From: Mesorhizobium_G sp049840935 | GTDB lineage: Bacteria > Pseudomonadota > Alphaproteobacteria > Rhizobiales > Rhizobiaceae | Assembly (NCBI GenBank): GCA_049840935.1 | Contig: JASGJA010000021.1 | Coordinates: 1-64,000, forward strand | Reading direction: 5' to 3' | Length of the DNA: 64,000 nt | Part shown: in pieces, positions 56,763 through 64,000 of the stretch | How positions within the stretch are numbered: position 1 is the stretch's first letter | How the letters are laid out: each line of letters starts with the position of its first letter | The notes under the pieces: generated by a model | The model's input: the letters and a program-made list of their open reading frames with translations, nothing else | Told to the model about the DNA's origin: nothing | The model's database searches: none | Made by a program: the position numbers and the translations under genes

Positions 56763-57022
56763 ATGGAAAGCTATAATTTCTGGCAGGATTTTTTCGACAC
56801 ATATCAATCGCTCAACGACTGGATAAAGGCGCTGTGGTTGATCGTGCCGCCGGTGTTTGTGCTGGGACTGTGCTGGATCATCGCGCAATCGCTTATGATC
56901 CGAACCGCTATTTCGCTGCGATATCCCATGCTATCGCCGTCACCCTCGGGCTTGTCCCGAGGATCTAAATGTTTGACCGGTTCAGTCGCCGCAGACCCTC
57001 GGGACAAGCCCGAGGGTGACGA
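56763..57022 (+). CDS. small membrane protein whose 3' end runs into a palindromic repeat
   Basis: ATG 56763 has a strong ribosome site (ggggaggt). The first ~60 residues look real: MESYNFWQDFFDTYQSLNDW then IKALWLIVPPVFVLGLCWII, one transmembrane helix. The frame then enters the palindromic repeat (PSPSGLSRGSK... DPRDKPEGDE) and stays open antisense through hpt to 57599, which is not credible as coding. The end given is the end of the repeat; the true stop is unknown. The repeat may have replaced the original C-terminus, or a frame error may hide the stop. Function unknown. Confidence 0.5.
56938..57021. repeat. palindromic repeat element, 25-bp perfect arms
   Basis: The left arm 56938-56962 (cgtcaccctcgggcttgtcc...) and right arm 56997-57021 are perfect inverted copies, separated by 34 bases. 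The unit resembles the dispersed palindromes beginning CGTCACCCTCGGGCTTGTCC that are common in alphaproteobacterial genomes. Transcribed, it would form a very stable hairpin and may act as a terminator for the small upstream gene and the opposing hpt. Confidence 0.85.
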
Positions 57023-57053
57023 AAGAGCGGGGTTAAAAAGCCCGGAGCGCGGG

Positions 57054-57596
57054 TCACGCGTCGCCCTTCACCACGCCGACAAAGGGAAGCTCGCGGAAGG
57101 CATGGGCAACGTCCATGCCGTAGCCAACGACGAAATAATCGGGGCATTCAAAGCCGACATAATCCGCCTCAAGGTCGGTCTGGCGGCGCATCCGCTTGTC
57201 GAGAAGCACAGCGATGGAGCAGCTTTTCGCCCCGCGCGAAAGCATAAGCTCCCGCGTGTATTTGAGCGTTTTGCCGGACTCCAGAATGTCGTCGACGAGA
57301 AGAACGTCGCGCCCCGCTACGTTGTTGTCGATGTCGCGCAGAACGCGCACCTCGCCGCTGGTGGTGCCAGCGCCATAGCTGGAAATGAAGATGAACTCGA
57401 CTTCCGGCTCAAGACCCGCGTCGTGCATGGCGCGGATGAGGTCGCCAGCGAAAATGAACGACCCCTTCAGGACCGATATGACCAGCAAATCCTCATATTC
57501 GCGGGAGGCGATTTCCTTGGCCAGTTCGAGGTTGCGTCGCGCGATGGCGGAAGCGCTGTAGAGGACTTCGATTTCTTTTCCCCGAACGACCGGCAT
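57054..57596 (-). CDS. hpt: hypoxanthine phosphoribosyltransferase
   Basis: A 180-residue purine-salvage enzyme converting hypoxanthine (and guanine) with PRPP to nucleotides. The PRPP-binding motif is VLLVDDILESGKTLKY; SVLKGSFIFAGDLIR and FECPDYFVVGYGMD are the other family landmarks. Its 3' end lies 33 bases from the palindromic repeat. Confidence 0.95.
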   Translation of the reverse strand: MPVVRGKEIEVLYSASAIARRNLELAKEIASREYEDLLVISVLKGSFIFAGDLIRAMHDAGLEPEVEFIFISSYGAGTTSGEVRVLRDIDNNVAGRDVLLVDDILESGKTLKYTRELMLSRGAKSCSIAVLLDKRMRRQTDLEADYVGFECPDYFVVGYGMDVAHAFRELPFVGVVKGDA

Positions 57597-57605
57597 TGAC
57601 TGATC

Positions 57606-58178
57606 CTATTGAGCGAAGCTGACTGAAACCGTCTTTACTCCGTCCTTAGGCAGATGCAGGCGTCCCGAAAAGGGAAAAGTTCCCTGAGCGTCGATTGAAG
57701 CGTCACCTGTCCCCAGCTTGTAGTGCGTGCTGGTGCCATTTGGCGACGCAACTTCGATTTGTAGAGATGGCATGGGCTCGCTGGTTGCGCCACCATTCAC
57801 CACTTCGCCGTCGATCATCAGTGTGGGGTTGGTGCCGGTAAAGTCGATTTTCGAGTCCCATCCGGCGATGCGCAATTGTGCGGGGATGGCTGCATGGGGT
57901 GCTGTGATTGTGGTGTTCAACAGAGCGTGGCCGCCCGCCACCCAGAACGCGACAGCCGCGATTGCCAGTCCGCCAGCCCAGAACAATGGACCGGCGCGGT
58001 TCGGATCGCGCGCCTCGACAAATTTGCGGTTGCGCAGCATCTCCATGCCGCTGGCGGCAGCAAAAGATTCATCGCGAGAGGCGTGCTCTTCGCGTGTGTC
58101 GGGCGCGACAACAATATAGTCCGCGTCGATGAAATCATGCGCCTTGCCAAAGGTTGCCTGTATCGCCACGCCAGCCAC
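57606..58178 (-). CDS. single-pass membrane protein of unknown function upstream of ftsE
   Basis: A 190-residue protein with one central helix (GPLFWAGGLAIAAVAFWVAG) and a beta-rich C-terminal domain (LRIAGWDSKIDFTGTNPTLM, LQIEVASPNGTSTHYKLG, GRLHLPKDGVKTVSVSFAQ). In many Rhizobiales the gene next to ftsE encodes an MJ0042-type zinc-ribbon membrane protein with a similar C-terminal domain. No Cys-rich ribbon is seen here, so this may be a shortened version. The GTG start at 58178 is uncertain. Confidence 0.65.
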   Translation of the reverse strand: MAGVAIQATFGKAHDFIDADYIVVAPDTREEHASRDESFAAASGMEMLRNRKFVEARDPNRAGPLFWAGGLAIAAVAFWVAGGHALLNTTITAPHAAIPAQLRIAGWDSKIDFTGTNPTLMIDGEVVNGGATSEPMPSLQIEVASPNGTSTHYKLGTGDASIDAQGTFPFSGRLHLPKDGVKTVSVSFAQ

Positions 58179-58357
58179 TCCGCATTGATCGGTTACGCAA
58201 CGGTAAAGAAGAATGGTTAATCGTTTCTCAAAACGGGCTGTAAAATGCAGAATTTTAACCGCTGGTTAACCGTAAAGGGTCGATTGTCGTAGAAGGGGTG
58301 GAGCCGGGCGGGCGCTGCCTCGACAGGTTTCATTTCAACGGTTGCAGGTATCCCAAG

Positions 58358-59017
58358 GTGATCCGCTTCGAAAATGTCGGGTTGAGATACGGGATGGGCC
58401 CCGAAATCCTGCGCGACGTGTCGTTCTCCATTCCGCAGCGCTCGTTTCAGTTTTTGAGCGGGCCATCCGGCGCAGGTAAGACCTCGCTGCTGCGACTGCT
58501 GTTTCTCTCGCTCAAGCCCACGCGTGGGCTGATCAACGTGTTCGGGCGCGACCGCACGAGCATTTCCCGCGCCGACCTACCGCTGTTTCGCCGTCGCATC
58601 GGTATCGTGTTTCAGGACTTCCGCCTACTTGACCACATGACGACTTACGAGAATGTCGGCCTGCCGCTGCGCGTGCGCGGACGTTCCGAGGCGAGCTATC
58701 GCGGCGACGTCATCGAACTGCTCAAATGGGTGGGGCTAGGCGATCGTATGCACGCCATGCCGCCGGTACTTTCGGGCGGTGAAAAGCAACGCGTGGCGAT
58801 TGCGCGAGCGCTGATCGAACAGCCGGAGATTTTGCTGGCGGATGAGCCGACCGGTAATGTCGATCCGCCGCTGGCGCGCCGCCTACTGCGGCTGTTCATC
58901 GAACTGAACCGGCTGGGAACGGCTGTTGTAATCGCAACGCACGATCTTGCTCTGATGGAGCAGGTGGATGCACGCCGCATGATCCTCTCAGACGGGCGAC
59001 TCGATATCCATGACTGA
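58358..59017 (+). CDS. ftsE: cell division ATP-binding protein FtsE
   Basis: A 219-residue ABC ATPase that with FtsX controls septal peptidoglycan hydrolases. Walker A LSGPSGAGKTSLLRL, signature VLSGGEKQRVAIARAL, Walker B EILLADEPTGNVDP. The GTG at 58358 (VIRFENVGLRYG) is chosen as the usual start; the longer frame adds an unconserved leader. It overlaps ftsX by 8 bases. Confidence 0.93.
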   Translation: MIRFENVGLRYGMGPEILRDVSFSIPQRSFQFLSGPSGAGKTSLLRLLFLSLKPTRGLINVFGRDRTSISRADLPLFRRRIGIVFQDFRLLDHMTTYENVGLPLRVRGRSEASYRGDVIELLKWVGLGDRMHAMPPVLSGGEKQRVAIARALIEQPEILLADEPTGNVDPPLARRLLRLFIELNRLGTAVVIATHDLALMEQVDARRMILSDGRLDIHD

Positions 59018-59999
59018 TATGGCCGTCGCCGACGAGATGGAGGAAATGCGGGCCGAGCCTTTGCCCAAGGTAGGTTCGCGCCGCAAGCCGACGCCAATCG
59101 TGCCGCAAGGAAACGTTGCAGGGACCGCGCTTGCAATTGTTATCGGCATCATGACGTTTCTCTCTTGCCTGACGCTTGGCGCTGTGAGCCTCGTGCGCGA
59201 TTCCGCTGCGCAATGGGAAGTGCAGATTGCTTCCGAGGCTACGATCCAGATCAAACCGGTGGACGATTTGGACATGGAGGCGGCGCTCGAGAAGGCGGCA
59301 ACAATTGCCAAGGGCTACACCGGCGTGACGGAAGCGCGGATCATCGACCGCGATGCGACCGCGCGCCTGCTGGAGCCTTGGTTGGGGGACGGGCTGGACC
59401 TCGATCAACTGCCCGTGCCGCGGCTGGTGATCGTGAAGATCGACAAGCAGTCGCCGCCTGATTTTACCGGGCTGCGCATTGCGCTGAGCGACGCGATCCC
59501 GACTGCGTCGCTTGACGACCATCGCACGTGGGTCGACCGGCTGGTAGCGATGGCGCACACGACCGTTGCGATAGGTTTCGCGGTGCTGGCCCTGATGCTG
59601 GTCGCGACCGTGCTTTCCGTGGTGTTTGCAACGCGCGGGGCAATGTCGGGAAACAATGGCATTATAGAGGTGCTGCATTTTGTGGGAGCCGAAGGCCGCT
59701 ACATCGCGCAGCAATTTCGACAGCACTTTTTGCTGAACGGGTTTCGCGGCGCGGCTGCGGGCGGTCTGACGGCGGCGCTCGCCTTTGTGGGCTTCTCGTT
59801 CTGGTCGCTGCGCAATATGGCGACGCCGGAAGGCGATCAGGCCAGCGCGCTGTTCGGCACGTTTGCCATCGGGATCAACGGCTATCTTGGTGTGCTTCTG
59901 ATCGTGTTGCTGGTGTCTTTTCTGACCGCCGCCACCTCGCACGTCACCGTGCTGGCGTATTTGTCCGATCTCGATGGCAAGCAGCGCGGCGAAGCATAG
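59010..59999 (+). CDS. ftsX: cell division protein FtsX
   Basis: A 329-residue membrane protein with four helices (TALAIVIGIMTFLSCLTLGA, VAIGFAVLALMLVATVLSVV, AAGGLTAALAFVGFSFWSLR, LGVLLIVLLVSFLTAATSHV) and a periplasmic loop between the first two. Forms the FtsEX complex at the divisome. Overlap with ftsE supports coupled translation. Confidence 0.93.
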   Translation: MTDMAVADEMEEMRAEPLPKVGSRRKPTPIVPQGNVAGTALAIVIGIMTFLSCLTLGAVSLVRDSAAQWEVQIASEATIQIKPVDDLDMEAALEKAATIAKGYTGVTEARIIDRDATARLLEPWLGDGLDLDQLPVPRLVIVKIDKQSPPDFTGLRIALSDAIPTASLDDHRTWVDRLVAMAHTTVAIGFAVLALMLVATVLSVVFATRGAMSGNNGIIEVLHFVGAEGRYIAQQFRQHFLLNGFRGAAAGGLTAALAFVGFSFWSLRNMATPEGDQASALFGTFAIGINGYLGVLLIVLLVSFLTAATSHVTVLAYLSDLDGKQRGEA

Positions 60000-60052
60000 C
60001 CTTATTTCAGTTGCGCCTCATATGTTAAAGTGCCAATCTCAGCTTGAACTGG

Positions 60053-60757
60053 ATGACTCAGTTGGCTAGCGACGTCGAAATGGACAATATGCGCTTTGCG
60101 CCGCTCGACGACAGGACGCGCAGTGGGACTTCTCCGTCGGAACGCGGCAGCACCCGACGTTCCCGGCATCGCGGCTTGCGTTTGCTCATGCTGCTGGTGA
60201 TTTTCACTGCTGGCTTGTTTGCCGGTGGCTTCGCATTTTTTGCGCATTATGTGAGCGGGCTGACCACGCCAAACCAGATTACAAAGGCGGACGCGATTAT
60301 CGTTTTGACCGGCGGTCAATCGCGCCTTGAGGCAGCGCTGGATCTGCTGAAAGATGGCAAGGCTAAACGGCTGCTTATCAGTGGCGTGCATCCGGCAACC
60401 GGCCGCAACGCGATTTTGGCGGCAACGGGCAGTGAGAGCAGCCTGTTTTCCTGCTGCGTGGATATTGACCGCGCGGCGCTCGATACAGTTGGAAATGCGC
60501 AGGAAGGCGCGAAGTGGCTGCGCGAGCACGGCTACGCAAGCGCGATCCTCGTGACCAATAATTACCATATGCCGCGCAGCATGTTGGAGATGAGCAGATT
60601 TACGGGACCGGTGGAGTTGGTGCCTTACCCGGTGGTCAACACAAGGCTGGACAACGGGCGCTGGATCGGTGAGCCGGGCGCGCTACGTGTGCTGGTGACA
60701 GAGTATGTGAAGTATCTTGCCGCAATCGCGCGGGGGATGCTGCCGGTAGCCGATTGA
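60053..60757 (+). CDS. YdcF-like DUF218 membrane protein
   Basis: A 234-residue protein with one N-terminal helix (LLMLLVIFTAGLFAGGFAFF) and a DUF218 domain: ADAIIVLTGGQSRLEAALDL, RLLISGVHPATGR, EGAKWLREHGYASAILVTNN and YHMPRSMLEM. DUF218/SanA proteins are linked to envelope integrity; the enzymatic role is unclear. ATG 60053 is preferred over the TTG at 60044. Confidence 0.85.
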   Translation: MTQLASDVEMDNMRFAPLDDRTRSGTSPSERGSTRRSRHRGLRLLMLLVIFTAGLFAGGFAFFAHYVSGLTTPNQITKADAIIVLTGGQSRLEAALDLLKDGKAKRLLISGVHPATGRNAILAATGSESSLFSCCVDIDRAALDTVGNAQEGAKWLREHGYASAILVTNNYHMPRSMLEMSRFTGPVELVPYPVVNTRLDNGRWIGEPGALRVLVTEYVKYLAAIARGMLPVAD

Positions 60758-60823
60758 TGCCATAAGCGTTGATTTTCGCGCGCCGTGGTGTAACCACGAT
60801 GCCAAGCGCGGTCGGTTCCCAAA

Positions 60824-61606
60824 ATGCTTCAAGTTTGTTCTGTTGTTTTTAACGTCCTGTTCTATCTGAGCCTGATCGTTCAGATGATTTTGTGGACGCC
60901 GTTTTATTTCCTCTCGCCGCGCAAGGTAGCCTGGATTGTTCCTAAGTTCTGGGCAAATTCGAGCCTTTGGCTGCATGATGTGGTTACGGGCACGCATCGC
61001 GAAATAACGGGCATGGAAAACCTGCCGCAAGGCTCGTTCATTCTAGCGCCGAAGCATCAGTCGTTCTGGGATGTTCTCGCCTTCTTCCCCTATCTCGACG
61101 ACCCGCTTTACATACTGAAGCGCGAGCTTAGATGGATACCTATGTTCGGCTGGTACATCATGAAAATGCGCATGATTCCAGTCAATCGGGGGCATCGCTC
61201 CAAGGCATTGCGGCAAGTGGTGCAGGCCACGAAAGACGAATTGGCACGCAACCCCCGTCAGTTGATTATTTATCCTGAGGGAACACGCCGTCCGCCGGGC
61301 GCTGAGCCGGCTTACAAATGGGGCATCGTGGAACTTTACAATCAGTTGAATCTGCCGGTGGTGCCGGTGGCGCATCAGGCGGGGCTGTTTTGGCCGCGCC
61401 GCAAGTTTCTGCGCTATCCCGGCACGATCCGCGCCGAGTTTCTGCCTGCCATTCCGCCGGGACTGGAAAAGGAAGAATTCATGCGCCGCCTCGTTGGCGA
61501 AACAGAGCAGGCGGCGGACCGGATATTGCTCGAAACGTCCGAGGACAGCGTCAGGCCGCCAATGCCGCCGACAGCCGAGGAACGGCTGAAAGTGCTTGCC
61601 GACTAA
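60824..61606 (+). CDS. plsC: 1-acyl-sn-glycerol-3-phosphate acyltransferase
   Basis: A 260-residue acyltransferase that forms phosphatidic acid. Catalytic block I is APKHQSFWDVLAF (H-x4-D), block III IYPEGTRRPPGAEP, with an N-terminal membrane helix (VVFNVLFYLSLIVQMILWTP). It is separated from ydcF by 66 bp. Stop overlaps the converging zapA by four bases. Confidence 0.93.
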   Translation: MLQVCSVVFNVLFYLSLIVQMILWTPFYFLSPRKVAWIVPKFWANSSLWLHDVVTGTHREITGMENLPQGSFILAPKHQSFWDVLAFFPYLDDPLYILKRELRWIPMFGWYIMKMRMIPVNRGHRSKALRQVVQATKDELARNPRQLIIYPEGTRRPPGAEPAYKWGIVELYNQLNLPVVPVAHQAGLFWPRRKFLRYPGTIRAEFLPAIPPGLEKEEFMRRLVGETEQAADRILLETSEDSVRPPMPPTAEERLKVLAD

Positions 61607-61968
61607 GCCTTGCGGATAACCAGCTTTTCGGAGAGCGCTTCCATGCGGGTCGCAAGACCGGCGAGCGCACCCGTTAGCGCAGCATCGTTCTTATCGGCCT
61701 TGAGAAGCGCCTCGTCGCGCGTTTTGCGCAGCGTGCTGATTTCGCTTTCGAGACCCTTCACACGTTTTTGAAGCTCGGTCAGCTCGTCCATGACCATAAT
61801 GCCCGCCATGACGGTGAGCCGCTGGTCACCGATTTCACCGAACGAATCCTTGAGGTGAGAAACATAGCGATCAAAATGCTGCGCGAGGTCAATCAGATGT
61901 TCTTCCTGACCTTCGTCGCAGGCCATGCGGTAGGCCTTGCCGTCGATTGTCACTGTGACCTGCGCCAT
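61603..61968 (-). CDS. zapA: cell division protein ZapA
   Basis: A 121-residue FtsZ-ring stabiliser: AQVTVTIDGKAYRMACDEGQ then EEHLIDLAQHFDRYVSHLKD, followed by a coiled coil (TELQKRVKGLESEISTLRKT). The ZapA domain occupies the first half and the coiled coil dimerises. Downstream of the DUF4164 gene on the same strand. Confidence 0.92.
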   Translation of the reverse strand: MAQVTVTIDGKAYRMACDEGQEEHLIDLAQHFDRYVSHLKDSFGEIGDQRLTVMAGIMVMDELTELQKRVKGLESEISTLRKTRDEALLKADKNDAALTGALAGLATRMEALSEKLVIRKA

Positions 61969-61985
61969 GTGCTCTCTCCAGCCGC

Positions 61986-62258
61986 TTAGCGGTCCAGAAC
62001 CGCGCGGATCGTCTCCATCGCGGTGACCAGCCTGCGCGATACTTCCTTGTTCGTCTCTTCGAGACGCTCGGCCCGAGCTTCGGAATTATCCAACTCCTGA
62101 GCAAGCCGAGCGCGGTCAGCGTTCATGCGCTGCACCTCGGCGTCGGCGTCCAGATAATCTTGCTCGTGCTCCAATCGGGCGCTGGCAGCATGCTCCAACG
62201 CTTCGATTGCTTTGCCGAGGCGGGCAATTACTTCTTTCAGTGTGGACTCCCCGGTCAT
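61986..62258 (-). CDS. DUF4164 coiled-coil protein
   Basis: A 90-residue, almost wholly coiled-coil protein (VIARLGKAIEALEHAASARL, RLAQELDNSEARAERLEETN, VSRRLVTAMETIRAVLD). DUF4164 proteins sit next to zapA in Rhizobiales. Start ATG 62258 (MTGESTLKEV). Function unknown; an accessory division role is plausible from context. Confidence 0.85.
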   Translation of the reverse strand: MTGESTLKEVIARLGKAIEALEHAASARLEHEQDYLDADAEVQRMNADRARLAQELDNSEARAERLEETNKEVSRRLVTAMETIRAVLDR

Positions 62259-62483
62259 GGTTCTCCACCCATTCCCGAATCGAAACGCTATCATAATGCG
62301 TTACACGGGAAAGATTAGGCAACAGATTAAACGGGCGTCAACAAAGCCGAGTGTTCTTTCCCCCGTTAATCGATTGAGGACCGGAAATAGGCCGCAATCT
62401 TCGCCAGGTTTTGTTGACAGCACCCCGGCAACTGCTATGAACCCCCTGCCTTTTTAAGCCCAAATTCAGAGCGGCGAGAGATC

Positions 62484-64000
62484 ATGAGCAACTCCGAAAA
62501 ATACGATCGCATGGCGAATGCCATCCGTTTTCTTTCCATTGATGCAGTCGAGAAGGCGAATTCAGGCCATCCCGGCTTGCCAATGGGATGCGCCGACATC
62601 GCTACGGTGTTGTTTACCCGCTTTATGAAATTCGATCCGAAAGCGCCGCACTGGCCAGACCGCGACCGCTTTATTCTTTCCGCCGGACACGGCTCCATGT
62701 TGCTCTATTCGGTGCTCTACCTCACCGGCTATGAGGATATGACGATCGATCAGATCAAGAGCTTCCGTCAGCTTGGTTCAAAGACTGCTGGCCACCCGGA
62801 ATACGGTCACGCAACCGGCATCGAGACGACGACCGGCCCGCTGGGGCAGGGGCTTGGCAACTCGGTCGGCTTCGCTTTGGGCGAGCGCATCATGAATGCC
62901 GCCTATGGCGACGACCTCGTCAACCACTACACCTATGTGCTGGCGGGCGACGGCTGTCTCATGGAAGGCATCAGCCAGGAAGCGCTTTCACTGGCCGGGC
63001 ATCTCAAGCTGAACAAGCTGATCGTGATCTGGGACAATAACAGCATTTCCATCGATGGCTCTGTGTCGCTGGCGGATTCCACCAACCAGCTTGAGCGCTT
63101 TGCTGCATCCGGGTGGAATACGCTCGCCTGCGACGGTCACGATCAGGAAGCCATTGCTGCCGCAATCGAGGCGGCACGCAATTCGGATCGCCCGACTTCT
63201 GATCGCAGCGAAGACGACCATTGGTTTCGGCTCGCCAACCAAGGCTGGCACCAACAAGGTGCACGGTTCCCCGCTTGGCAAGGACGAAATCGTAGCGACC
63301 CGCAAGGCACTGGGCTGGGAATATCCGGCTTTTGAAATCCCGTCCGATACGCTCGATGCATGGCGTCTTGCCGGACTAAATGCAGCCAAGGCGCGCGCTG
63401 AATGGGAGAAGCGCTTTGCCGCTGCGCCTGCTGACGTGCGGGCAGAGTTTGAGCGCCGCATGAGCGGGCAGCTTCCGGGCGGTTTCGATGAAGCGATTGC
63501 TGCCTACAAGGAAAAGCTTGTTGCGGACAAGCCGAAGGTCGCGACCCGCAAGTCGTCGGAAATGGCGCTTGAAGTCATCAACGGCATCGTGCCGGAGACG
63601 ATTGGCGGCTCAGCGGACCTCACCGGCTCCAACAATACCAAGACCAGCCAGACCAAGGAAATCACGCCTGGTAATTATGGCAATCGCTATATTCACTACG
63701 GCATTCGTGAGCACGGCATGGCGGCGGCCATGAATGGCTTGGCGCTGCATGGCGGCCTCATTCCTTATGGCGGCACGTTCATGTGTTTCTCGGACTACGC
63801 GCGCCCGTCCATGCGTCTCGCGTCGCTGATGGGAATTCGCTCGATCTTCGTCATGACGCATGATTCCATCGGTCTCGGCGAAGATGGTCCGACACACCAG
63901 CCGGTCGAACATCTGGCTGCACTACGCGCTATTCCAAACCATCTGGTGTTCCGTCCGGCTGACGCGGTGGAAGCTGCGGAATGCTGGCAGATTGCGCTGG
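62484..64000 (+). CDS. tkt: transketolase, partial, one frame break
   Basis: A thiamine-diphosphate enzyme of the pentose phosphate pathway. The N-terminal part has EKANSGHPGLPMGCADIA, HGSMLLYSVLYLTGYEDM and the TPP motif AGDGCLMEGISQEALS with DNNSISIDG. A single extra T near 63199 (gacttctgatc for gactctgatc) shifts the frame; repaired, it continues LIAAKTTIGFGSPTKAGTN to the second domain (GGSADLTGSNNTKTSQTKEI, GNRYIHYGIREHGMAAAMNG, GLGEDGPTHQPVEHL). The right edge cuts it. The gene is normally needed for growth on many carbon sources, so the frame break is very likely a sequence error. Confidence 0.93.

Noticed and set aside
1..64000. CRISPR array, rRNA operon or prophage
   Set aside because: No regularly spaced repeats, no rRNA sequence and no phage structural or integrase genes were seen.

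Overview
The window looks like a chromosome segment of an alphaproteobacterium of the order Hyphomicrobiales (Rhizobiales), most likely the Brucella/Ochrobactrum group. This rests on gene content and order (PhaR divergent from phbAB, CarD-fdxA-S4-helicase, bolA/dnaJ-like/cobS/cobT, ftsEX, zapA next to transketolase), on alphaproteobacterial forms of L28 and L32, and on moderately high GC. No rRNA, CRISPR array or prophage was seen. There is one tRNA (elongator Met) and one complete insertion sequence.

Layout. 1-0.9 kb: a broken SAM-methyltransferase running off the left edge. 1.0-7.9 kb: a GGDEF-EAL c-di-GMP enzyme followed by a compact exopolysaccharide locus: a BcsS-type outer-membrane protein, an Alg8-like synthase, an Alg44-like PilZ/HlyD protein and an AlgL-like lyase. 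7.9-13.6 kb: tRNA-Met, pyruvate carboxylase, a HemP-like gene and a heavily frame-disrupted MFS gene. 13.7-24.0 kb: a likely detoxification or efflux block made of an RND pump with its adaptor, a molybdenum aldehyde/isoquinoline-type oxidoreductase (iorAB) with a c-type cytochrome, a divergent TetR regulator and an MFS exporter. 24-36 kb: core genes (rpmF, mtgA, ispA, a lytic transglycosylase, ispG, phaR-phbAB, carD, fdxA, an S4 protein, a SUV3-like helicase). 36.2-37.4 kb: an IS1595-family element with intact ends and an 8-bp target duplication, next to an intergenic region dense in GANTC sites. 37.8-45.4 kb: an M48 lipoprotein protease, a thiamine block (thiBPQ behind a TPP riboswitch, divergent thiN) and an ABC-F ATPase. 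45.4-58 kb: yhhN, a DMT transporter, rpmB, a queuosine-precursor transporter behind a probable preQ1-I riboswitch, cobS/cobT, dnaJ-like, bolA, orphan proteins, a hairpin-dense intergenic block, a palindromic repeat and hpt. 58.3-64 kb: ftsEX, ydcF, plsC, zapA, a DUF4164 protein and transketolase (cut by the right edge).

Sequence quality matters here. At least eleven genes carry frame breaks, including pyc, tkt, the RND pump and thiQ. Where the break can be placed it is mostly a one- or two-base change in a short homopolymer. Breaks are densest between about 10.7 and 13.0 kb. I therefore treat most 'broken' genes as probably intact genes with sequence errors. The evidence text gives the reading frame used on each side of a break.
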